Positions 1 through 4,980 of a stretch of DNA of 10,161 nt are shown here, in pieces (the first letter of the stretch is position 1; every line of letters starts with the position of its first letter). The DNA lies in the NCBI GenBank assembly GCA_000435835.1, contig FR883367.1, positions 1 to 10,161 on the forward strand, given 5' to 3'. The stretch comes from Clostridium sp. CAG:221. GTDB lineage: Bacteria; Bacillota; Clostridia; Clostridiales; Clostridiaceae. A program made the position numbers and the translations under genes. The notes beneath the pieces are model-generated. The model worked only from the letters and a program-made list of their open reading frames with translations, searched no databases and was not told the origin of the DNA.

Positions 1-1
1 A

Positions 2-1174
2 AAGTTTGATATAGCAAGACCTAAGGGAAAAGGTGTATGGACTTTAGAAGAAGGTATTGAAGAGGCAAGAAGACTTGGATTCCCAGTACTTGTTAGACCT
101 TCATATGTATTAGGTGGACAAGGTATGGAAATAACTCATGATGAAGAAGAATTAACATACTACTTAAAAAATGCATTTATGAAGGATAAGAAGAATCCTA
201 TTCTAATAGATAAATACTTAATGGGTAGAGAAATAGAAGTAGATGCTATATCAGATGGCGAAAACATATTAATTCCAGGTATAATGGAACATTTAGAAAG
301 AGCAGGAGTCCATTCAGGAGATTCTGTAACAATGTATCCAAGTCAAAATATAGATGATAAGATTAAGGCTGATGTTTTAGATTATACTAAGAAGCTTGCT
401 TTAGCAATTGGTATAAAAGGTATGATCAATATCCAGTTTATAGAGTTTGATGGAAAGCTATATGTAATAGAAGTTAATCCAAGAGCTTCAAGAACAGTAC
501 CATATATAAGTAAGGTTAGTGGAGTACCAATTGTTGATATAGCAACAAAAGTAATGTTAGGAGAAAAATTAGTTAATTTAGGATATGGAGTAGATGTATA
601 TCCAGAACCAGACCTAGTATCAGTAAAAGTACCAGTATTCTCAACACAAAAGCTTCCTAAGGTTGAAGTATCTTTAGGGCCAGAAATGAAATCTACAGGA
701 GAAGTTTTAGGTGTTGGTAGAAATGTAAAAGAAGCTTTATATAAAGGATTTGTTGCAGCTAATATGTATCCTTCAAAGAAAAAAGGAAAGATACTTGCAA
801 CAATCAATAAGCATGATAAAGCTGAGTTCTTACCAATAGCAAAAGAATTAGCTAAGGCTGGATATAAGTTCGTTGCTACAGAAGGAACTAGTAAGCTATT
901 AAAAGAAGCAGGTATAGAAGTAGAACAAGTTAGAAAACTTCATGAAGCAGAACCAAATATTCTTGATGTAGTTAAGAATAAGGAAGTGGACTTAGTAGTT
1001 AATACACCTACTAAAGGAAATGATTCTAAGAGAGATGGTTTCTTAATAAGAAGAGCAGCTGTTGAAAGAAATATAGGAGTAATTACAGCACTAGATACTT
1101 TAAGAGCTATTGCAGAAGTAAAAGTTGAAGAAATTGAAAACAAAGACTTAGAAGTATTTAATATGGCAGAGTAG
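2..1174 (+). CDS. carB: Carbamoyl-phosphate synthase large subunit, C-terminal part (5' end outside window)
   Basis: CarB combines bicarbonate, ammonia (passed from glutamine by CarA) and two ATP into carbamoyl phosphate, the cytosolic precursor of pyrimidines and arginine. The reading frame is already open at base 2, so the gene starts upstream; about 390 of the roughly 1070 residues usual for CarB are present. Visible parts are the second ATP-grasp domain, with PVLVRPSYVLGGQGM near the left edge and the metal/ATP-binding run EVNPRASRTVPY around bases 470-510, then the C-terminal methylglyoxal-synthase-like allosteric domain from about base 785 (KILATINKHDKAEF, ATEGTSKLL, VVNTPTKG, DGFLIRRAAVERN). 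That domain binds effectors such as UMP and ornithine in studied CarB proteins. The frame is intact to its stop and is followed directly by a strong terminator, so it is probably the last gene of its operon. The ATG at 125 is an internal methionine, not the start. The family assignment is very secure. Confidence 0.97.
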   Translation, partial: KFDIARPKGKGVWTLEEGIEEARRLGFPVLVRPSYVLGGQGMEITHDEEELTYYLKNAFMKDKKNPILIDKYLMGREIEVDAISDGENILIPGIMEHLERAGVHSGDSVTMYPSQNIDDKIKADVLDYTKKLALAIGIKGMINIQFIEFDGKLYVIEVNPRASRTVPYISKVSGVPIVDIATKVMLGEKLVNLGYGVDVYPEPDLVSVKVPVFSTQKLPKVEVSLGPEMKSTGEVLGVGRNVKEALYKGFVAANMYPSKKKGKILATINKHDKAEFLPIAKELAKAGYKFVATEGTSKLLKEAGIEVEQVRKLHEAEPNILDVVKNKEVDLVVNTPTKGNDSKRDGFLIRRAAVERNIGVITALDTLRAIAEVKVEEIENKDLEVFNMAE

Positions 1175-1204
1175 AAAAAAAGTGGGGCAAAGCCCCACTT
1201 TTTT
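1175..1204 (+). terminator. Rho-independent terminator of carB
   Basis: Immediately after the carB stop, AAAAAAGTGGGGC (1176-1188) pairs perfectly with GCCCCACTTTTTT (1192-1204) across an AAA loop. The GC-rich core is followed by a run of six T. The stem is flanked by A and T runs on both sides, so it could also work on the other strand. Confidence 0.95.
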
Positions 1205-1206
1205 AA

Positions 1207-1376
1207 TGATGAATGATGAATTAAGAATTATGAATTAATGATGAAATTCTTACAGAATTTCTGAAAATTATATTTTTTTAAACTCTGTGAGTTTATTCCT
1301 AAATTCATCATTCATCACTCATAATTCATCATTAACTAAGTTCATCATTAGCGAAGCGTTAATTCATAATTTTAAT
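1207..1376. repeat. Hairpin-rich intergenic repeat, copy 1
   Basis: No gene is visible here. The stretch is built from variants of ATTCATCATTC / GAATGATGAAT in both orientations. A perfect 16-base inverted repeat, TGATGAATGATGAATT (1207-1222) and its complement (1302-1317), brackets two small hairpins: GAAATTC-TTACA-GAATTTC (1243-1261) and AAACTC-TGT-GAGTTT (1280-1294). A third hairpin, around ATTAGCG-AAG-CGTTAAT, follows at 1347-1363. The part from TTTCTGA (1258) to about 1334 is repeated in the same orientation near 10013-10094, including 27 identical bases (1303-1329 and 10064-10090). It could be a non-autonomous, MITE-like element or a structured RNA segment. No target-site duplication or transposase is evident. 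The boundaries are approximate. Confidence 0.75.
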
Positions 1377-1440
1377 GGGTTTTGAAGGGGTAAATGGATA
1401 TGTTTTGTTGAAAAAATAGGAATAAATATGAAAAATGTAA

Positions 1441-1472
1441 TTGACCAAGAACGGTTGTTCTGTTATTATAAT
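1441..1472 (+). promoter_or_regulatory. Promoter of the SOS-box gene
   Basis: TTGACC (1441-1446) is followed after 17 bases by TATTAT (1464-1469), which overlaps a consensus TATAAT at 1467-1472. This is a good vegetative (SigA-type) promoter 40-70 bases upstream of the next start codon. One LexA-type box lies inside its spacer and a second lies just downstream of the -10, where transcription should start. Confidence 0.75.
1449..1460. promoter_or_regulatory. LexA (SOS) operator, box 1
   Basis: GAACGGTTGTTC is a perfect match to the Gram-positive LexA half-site arrangement GAAC-N4-GTTC. It sits between the -35 and -10 elements, where a bound repressor would block RNA polymerase. Confidence 0.85.
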
Positions 1473-1480
1473 AGCATAAA

Positions 1481-1492
1481 GAACGTTTGTTC
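1481..1492. promoter_or_regulatory. LexA (SOS) operator, box 2
   Basis: GAACGTTTGTTC is a second perfect GAAC-N4-GTTC palindrome. It starts 32 bases after box 1, about three helical turns, so both boxes face the same side of the DNA. It covers the expected transcription start and ends one base before the Shine-Dalgarno-like GGAAGG (1493-1498). Confidence 0.85.
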
Positions 1493-1509
1493 GGAAGGCG
1501 GTTATATAT

Positions 1510-1782
1510 ATGAATAATGAGATATTTGTTAAGTTAAATTATAAAAATATAGGTGAATTAAAAAGCTTTGTATATGATAGAGCCACTGGTGGAAATAGAA
1601 ATAATGATAAGTATGTAATGTGTGCAGGAAAATGTGACAAAGATGGTTGGTCAATAGTTTTTAAAGCAAAGACATTAAGTGAAGCGGAAGAATTAGTAAG
1701 CAGAAATAAGAGAAGAAGAGAAAATATAATAAAGACTCAAATGGCAAGTGTAGAGCAGGTATATTTACCATCATGGATGTAA
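1510..1782 (+). CDS. Small SOS-regulated protein of unknown function
   Basis: I do not recognise this 90-residue protein. The start is supported by GGAAGG (1493-1498), 11 bases upstream, and by the promoter directly before it. It has no signal peptide and no hydrophobic segment long enough for a membrane helix, so it is probably cytosolic. Visible features are a CAGKC motif (Cys38, Cys42), the segment GWSIVFKAKTLSEAEELV (47-63), which reads as a strand followed by a helix, a basic run KRRRE (67-71), and an aromatic C-terminal end LPSWM. The paired LexA boxes predict tight repression and induction after DNA damage. It is not YneA-like: there is no membrane helix and no LysM domain. No terminator is obvious before murI, so read-through into murI is possible. 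A role in the DNA-damage response is inferred only from the operators. Confidence 0.8.
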   Translation: MNNEIFVKLNYKNIGELKSFVYDRATGGNRNNDKYVMCAGKCDKDGWSIVFKAKTLSEAEELVSRNKRRRENIIKTQMASVEQVYLPSWM

Positions 1783-1816
1783 TTTGATAGAATTTATATT
1801 ACTATAATCATATATT

Positions 1817-1845
1817 TTTACTAATAAGATAATATGAGATATACT
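1817..1845 (+). promoter_or_regulatory. Possible murI promoter
   Basis: TTTACT (1817-1822) and TATACT (1840-1845) are separated by 17 bases in an AT-rich region. The match is moderate and such matches arise easily here. An isolated TATAAT at 1803-1808 has no convincing -35 partner. Confidence 0.4.
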
Positions 1846-1903
1846 ATATATGTAAAGTAAAAATAATATTTATATAGAAGATATAAATTGGAGTGAGATT
1901 ATT

Positions 1904-2677
1904 ATGGATAAAAAATATGAAGCTATAGGAGTATTAGATTCTGGGCTTGGTGGATTAAGCGTTTTAAGAGAAGCAATAAAGATAATGCCTAATGAAAATT
2001 TTATATTTTTTGGTGATTCAAAGAATGCTCCATATGGAGTTAAAAGTGTAGAGCAAGTTAAAAAGCTAACTTTTGATGTAGTAGAATATCTATTAAGTAG
2101 AGGTGTTAAAGGCATAATGGTTGCTTGTAATACAGCAACTAGTGCAGCTGTAGCAGAACTAAGAATTAAGTATCCAAATCTTCCAATAGTAGGAATAGAA
2201 CCGGCATTAAAGCCAGCAGTTAATAATAGTAAAGATGGTAAGATATTAGTTATGGCAACGCCAATGACTTTAAAGGAAGCTAAATTTCATAAACTTTTAG
2301 ATAGGTATAGAGATAAGAGAGAAATAGAACCTGTGCCATGTGGAGGTTTGATGGAATATGTAGAGCAAGGAATCTTAGAAGGCGATGAATTAGATGATTA
2401 TTTAAGAGAAAAACTAAAACCATTTATGGATAGTAAAATAAGTTCTATAGTATTAGGATGTACTCATTATCCTTTTGTAAAAAATGCTATAGAAAAAGTG
2501 GTAGGACAAGATGTAGATATTATTGATGGCAGTTTAGGTACAGCTAGAGAGTTGATGAGAAGATTAAAAGAAAAGGATTTATTAAATGATAGCAAGGAAA
2601 AAGGGACTATTGAAATGATAAATTCATCTAATAAACAAGAGTTAATAGATTTAAGCTGGAAGCTGATAGAAATGTAA
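1904..2677 (+). CDS. murI: Glutamate racemase
   Basis: MurI interconverts L- and D-glutamate in the cytosol without a cofactor, supplying D-glutamate for the peptidoglycan stem peptide. The protein has 257 residues, normal for the family. The N-terminal substrate/catalytic motif GVLDSGLGGLSV (9-20) and DSKNAPYG (38-45) are present. The first catalytic cysteine is in ACNTATS (Cys75) and the second in LGCTHYP (Cys186, followed by His188). GGLMEYVEQG and the C-terminal DIIDGSLGTAREL also fit. The start is fixed by GGAGTGAG at 1890-1897, seven bases before the ATG. It lies downstream of the SOS-regulated small gene and ends in its own terminator. No disruption is seen. B. subtilis uses the names racE/murI for this enzyme. 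Confidence 0.96.
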   Translation: MDKKYEAIGVLDSGLGGLSVLREAIKIMPNENFIFFGDSKNAPYGVKSVEQVKKLTFDVVEYLLSRGVKGIMVACNTATSAAVAELRIKYPNLPIVGIEPALKPAVNNSKDGKILVMATPMTLKEAKFHKLLDRYRDKREIEPVPCGGLMEYVEQGILEGDELDDYLREKLKPFMDSKISSIVLGCTHYPFVKNAIEKVVGQDVDIIDGSLGTARELMRRLKEKDLLNDSKEKGTIEMINSSNKQELIDLSWKLIEM

Positions 2678-2706
2678 AAGAATCGTTTATAATGATTCTT
2701 TTTTAT
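2676..2706 (+). terminator. Rho-independent terminator of murI
   Basis: AAAAGAATC (2676-2684) pairs with GATTCTTTT (2694-2702). The stem extends inward by a G-T and two T-A pairs to a three-base loop and is followed by a T-rich tract. The stem overlaps the murI stop codon. Confidence 0.88.
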
Positions 2707-2732
2707 TTTACAAAAAAAAGTTTGTTAAAAGC

Positions 2733-2761
2733 TTGACAAATGTATGAAAGGATAATATTAT
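2733..2761 (+). promoter_or_regulatory. SigA-type promoter of the STAS-like gene
   Basis: A consensus -35 TTGACA (2733-2738) is followed after 17 bases by TATTAT (2756-2761). It lies just after the murI terminator and predicts a leader of about 50 bases, so the downstream gene is an independent unit. Confidence 0.8.
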
Positions 2762-2802
2762 ATAAATATAGAGAGAATTTTCAGAAAATTTAAAAATTAT
2801 TC

Positions 2803-2807
2803 AGGGG
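2803..2807 (+). promoter_or_regulatory. Ribosome binding site that places the start at 2817
   Basis: AGGGG at 2803-2807 touches the ATG at 2808, leaving no room for initiation there. It is nine bases upstream of the in-frame ATG at 2817, which is therefore the preferred start. Confidence 0.75.
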
Positions 2808-2816
2808 ATGTTAAAT

Positions 2817-3089
2817 ATGAAAAAGAACGTAAAAGTAAGAGAAATACTAGGAAGAGAATGTAATATAGAAGATGCAATATTATTAAGAGAAATAATAAAA
2901 AATAATTTAGAAGATGGAATACAATTAGATTTTGAAGGTTTTAATAGAATACCAACAACTTTTCTTAACTGCTTATTAAGCGATTTAATTGAAAAGTGTG
3001 GAAGAAAGTATATTTCTAAGCAAGTAGATGTTAAAAATTTATCAAACACTAGAGATTTTTCAAGAGTAGTGTTAGGAACTACTTTTTAA
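2817..3089 (+). CDS. STAS-like (DUF4325) domain protein
   Basis: The product is about 90 residues from the preferred ATG, or 93 from the ATG at 2808. Most of it fits the STAS-like DUF4325 fold: a helix LLREIIKNN, the strand QLDFEGFNRI, a helix with TTFLNCLLSDLIEKCG in the position where anti-sigma-antagonist-like proteins have their switch helix, and the late strand VDVKNLSN. STAS-type proteins usually act as cytosolic protein-interaction or phospho-switch modules, and DUF4325 itself has no settled function. The gene is a single unit with its own strong promoter and terminator. No partner kinase or sigma factor is nearby, so no pathway can be assigned. The family call rests on recalled motif pattern. 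Confidence 0.75.
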   Translation: MKKNVKVREILGRECNIEDAILLREIIKNNLEDGIQLDFEGFNRIPTTFLNCLLSDLIEKCGRKYISKQVDVKNLSNTRDFSRVVLGTTF

Positions 3090-3159
3090 TGAAGATAAAA
3101 ATAAATAAATATATAAGAGCATTTAGGATAAGTATAATAAAAGAAAAGAACGGATATAT

Positions 3160-3200
3160 AAGATAAGGTTGATTATAGAAATGAACTTTATCTTTTTTTT
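3160..3200 (+). terminator. Rho-independent terminator after the STAS-like gene
   Basis: AGATAAGGTT (3161-3170) pairs with AACTTTATCT (3184-3193), with one G-T wobble and a 13-base loop, followed by eight T (3193-3200). It is weaker in GC than the other terminators here. The rest of the 225-base gap up to ppiB shows no open reading frame of note. Confidence 0.75.
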
Positions 3201-3250
3201 ATGGAAAAATACAAAAGGTTAAAATATTTTTATAAAATAAGCAATTAATC

Positions 3251-3278
3251 TTGAATTACTATGGATAAATATGATAAT
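3251..3278 (+). promoter_or_regulatory. Possible ppiB promoter
   Basis: TTGAAT (3251-3256) and GATAAT (3273-3278) are 16 bases apart, about 40 bases before the ppiB start. This is a reasonable but not strong SigA-type match. Confidence 0.5.
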
Positions 3279-3314
3279 AATAAACTATAAATAAATGAAA
3301 GAGAGGAACTTTTT

Positions 3315-3839
3315 ATGAAGAACCCAATAGTTACAATAGAAATGGAAAACGGAGGAGTTATTAAAGCTGAATTATATCCTGAAATAGCTCCAAATACAGT
3401 TAGAAATTTTATAGATTTAATTGATAGAGGATTTTATGATGGAGTTATGTTCCATAGAGTAATACCTGGATTCATGATTCAAGGTGGATGTCCAGAAGGA
3501 ACAGGAATGGGAGGCCCAGGCTACAGCATTAAAGGTGAATTCTCAAGAAATGGATTTAAGAATGAATTAAAACATAAAAGAGGCGTTCTTTCAATGGCAA
3601 GAACTATGATTCCAGATTCAGCAGGAAGCCAATTCTTTATAATGGTAGCAGATGCACCACATTTAGATGATCAATATGCTTCATTTGGTAAAGTTATAGA
3701 AGGAATGGAAGTAGCTGATAAGATAGTTTCAACTAAGACTGATTACAATGATAAGCCATATGAAGATCAAGTAATGAAGAAAGTTACAGTGGATACTTTT
3801 GGTGAAAAATATGATGCACCAACTATAATTGAAGATTAA
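3315..3839 (+). CDS. ppiB: Cyclophilin-type peptidyl-prolyl cis-trans isomerase
   Basis: Cyclophilins speed the cis-trans isomerisation of X-Pro bonds during protein folding. The 174-residue protein is a single cyclophilin domain without signal peptide or membrane helix, so it should be cytosolic. The start is supported by GAGAGG at 3301-3306. Family hallmarks are APNTVRNF (25-32), the active-site block FHRVIPGFMIQGG (46-58) with catalytic Arg48, and GSQFFIM (104-110) with Gln106. HLDDQYASFGKV has His where human cyclophilin A has the cyclosporin-binding Trp, as is usual in bacterial enzymes; this predicts weak cyclosporin binding. The gene appears to be a single unit, followed by a hairpin without a T-tract. 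The symbol ppiB is used in the generic sense for cytosolic bacterial cyclophilin. Confidence 0.94.
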   Translation: MKNPIVTIEMENGGVIKAELYPEIAPNTVRNFIDLIDRGFYDGVMFHRVIPGFMIQGGCPEGTGMGGPGYSIKGEFSRNGFKNELKHKRGVLSMARTMIPDSAGSQFFIMVADAPHLDDQYASFGKVIEGMEVADKIVSTKTDYNDKPYEDQVMKKVTVDTFGEKYDAPTIIED

Positions 3840-3848
3840 TAATATAGA

Positions 3849-3883
3849 TAAGAATGATGAGTTAGATTAATTCATCATTCTTA
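3849..3883. repeat. Long hairpin between ppiB and the DUF3783 gene, related to the intergenic repeat
   Basis: A stem of about 16 bp (3849-3864 with 3868-3883, one G-T wobble) has a three-base GAT loop. The right arm reads ATTCATCATTCTT, the same sequence theme as the repeats near 1300 and 10070. No T-tract follows, so it is a weak terminator candidate on the + strand; a stabiliser of the ppiB mRNA 3' end or a degenerate repeat copy is as likely. A TATAAT lies just after it at 3887-3892 and might serve the next gene, but no good -35 is visible. Confidence 0.7.
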
Positions 3884-3919
3884 ACTTATAATCTTATACA
3901 TGATAAATAGGAGAAAAAA

Positions 3920-4279
3920 ATGTTAAATAATAAAAAATGCATATTAGTTTATAATCTTAATGATGAAGAATTACAAAAGCTTAAAAGGCTTCCTTTTAAG
4001 GTAATTGAAATTACAAAAGAAATGACTAGTATGACAGTTAAAAACATAATTGAAGGATTAGAGATAGAAACAGTAAGTGAAAATAGTCCAGAAGAAAAAG
4101 TTATTTTATTCAATAATTTTGCGCAAAGAGAAATGAAAAATATGATTTCTACAACAAGAAAGATAGTTACTGGAGGAATATTAGCAATGGTAACTCCAAT
4201 ATCAATAAATTGGACTGTAAATTATCTAGTTAATCATCTTGTTTTAGAAAGAGAAACTATGTCTAAGGGTAGGAGATAA
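3920..4279 (+). CDS. DUF3783 domain protein
   Basis: This 119-residue protein matches what I recall of DUF3783, a small Firmicutes family of unknown function. The typical features are a central VILFNNFAQREMKNMI segment (61-76), an Arg-containing helix, and the block AMVTPISINWTVNYLVNHLVLE (89-110). The N-terminal part (KKCILVYNLNDEELQKLKRL) resembles a small alpha/beta domain. There is no signal peptide. The stretch IVTGGILAMVTPI is hydrophobic but looks like a buried strand rather than a membrane helix. AGGAGA at 3909-3914 fixes the start. The next gene begins four bases after the stop and its AGGAGA (4271-4276) lies inside this gene's last codons, so the two are almost certainly co-transcribed and translationally coupled. 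No function can be assigned. Confidence 0.85.
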   Translation: MLNNKKCILVYNLNDEELQKLKRLPFKVIEITKEMTSMTVKNIIEGLEIETVSENSPEEKVILFNNFAQREMKNMISTTRKIVTGGILAMVTPISINWTVNYLVNHLVLERETMSKGRR

Positions 4280-4283
4280 GAAT

Positions 4284-4955
4284 ATGAGTAGAGTAGGGGA
4301 AAAGATTAAAGAGGCAAGATTAAAATCTGGCATGACTCAAAAGGCCTTAGCTAAAAAGCTAGGTGTAGCAGAAAAATATATAAACGAAGTTGAAATGGGA
4401 AGAAAGGTAGTTCAAGAATCTTTTATTGATAGAGCTGCTAAAATATTAAAAGTTGATTTAAATGATGTAAGCATGGTAGTTACAGATGAAGCTTTAATGG
4501 AAGAAAGAAAAAATGAAACTTTTAGCAAAAAGCCTGCTAAAATAGAAGTAAATGAACTTTGGAATGATGCTTTTTCTTCAGTTTTAAAAAATGTACCTGT
4601 ATATGGTTATGGTTTAAATGCAGTAAAAGGAAGAAGAGAGCTGCCAGTACATTCTAATAAAATAGAAGGTTTTCCACAAGATAAAGTTTTATATATAGAA
4701 ATTGAAGATAGTGAAATGTCTGGTTTTAGAATGATGCCAGGAGATTTGGCTTTTGCTCATTTAGTAAAAGAAATAAGTAATAATGGATTCTTTTTAGTTG
4801 AGTATAAAGGTAAAAGAAAAATAAGACAGATTAAGAGCCTTGGAAATTCAAAAGTTCTGTTAGTAAGCAACGGGGGAGCTCTTATGACTGAAACTGCAGA
4901 AGTAAAAGAGATAGAAGTCTTAGCTAAATTAGAAAGAATAGAAATAAAATTATAA
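4284..4955 (+). CDS. XRE-family HTH regulator with a degenerate LexA/S24-like C-terminal domain
   Basis: The protein has 223 residues. Residues 4-58 form a Cro/CI-type helix-turn-helix: GEKIKEARLKSGMTQKALAK, then the recognition helix around EKYINEVEMGRK. After a charged linker (70-100), residues 104-223 resemble the C-terminal domain of LexA/CI-type repressors (VPVYGYG, LYIEIEDSEMSGFRMMPGDL, GFFLVEYKGKRKIRQIKSLGN). Aligned by eye with E. coli LexA, the catalytic Ser119 position is Glu144 and the catalytic Lys156 position is Arg181, and no Ala-Gly cleavage site is evident near residues 105-115. It is therefore probably a DNA-binding regulator that dimerises through an S24-like fold without self-cleavage; this is inference from manual alignment. 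It is coupled to the DUF3783 gene and ends in a terminator directly before the csp gene. Its target genes are unknown. Confidence 0.88.
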   Translation: MSRVGEKIKEARLKSGMTQKALAKKLGVAEKYINEVEMGRKVVQESFIDRAAKILKVDLNDVSMVVTDEALMEERKNETFSKKPAKIEVNELWNDAFSSVLKNVPVYGYGLNAVKGRRELPVHSNKIEGFPQDKVLYIEIEDSEMSGFRMMPGDLAFAHLVKEISNNGFFLVEYKGKRKIRQIKSLGNSKVLLVSNGGALMTETAEVKEIEVLAKLERIEIKL

Positions 4956-4956
4956 G

Positions 4957-4980
4957 AAGTGCCGAAAGGCACTTTTTTTT
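4957..4980 (+). terminator. Rho-independent terminator abutting the csp start codon
   Basis: AAGTGCC (4957-4963) pairs with GGCACTT (4968-4974) across a GAAA tetraloop and is followed by a T-tract up to 4980. It begins two bases after the HTH gene stop. The last T is immediately followed by the ATG of the csp gene. Confidence 0.92.
4964..4969 (+). promoter_or_regulatory. Only candidate ribosome binding site for the csp gene, inside the terminator hairpin
   Basis: GAAAGG matches the 5' half of the full Shine-Dalgarno sequence GAAAGGAGG. In that register the effective spacing to the ATG at 4981 is about eight bases, which is normal. The GAAA is the hairpin loop and the GG is the first two bases of the descending stem, so the folded hairpin would mask part of it. 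Confidence 0.45.

Noticed and set aside
1207..1376. CRISPR array or tandem repeat
   Set aside because: The repeated units are inverted and irregular, without constant-length spacers, and no cas-like genes are present.
1904..2677. murI as part of the SOS regulon
   Set aside because: No terminator is obvious between the small SOS gene and murI, but a possible separate promoter exists and no SOS box precedes murI, so only occasional read-through can be argued.
2808..2816. Upstream ATG of the STAS-like gene as the start
   Set aside because: The AGGGG ribosome site directly touches this ATG, while the spacing to the ATG at 2817 is normal.
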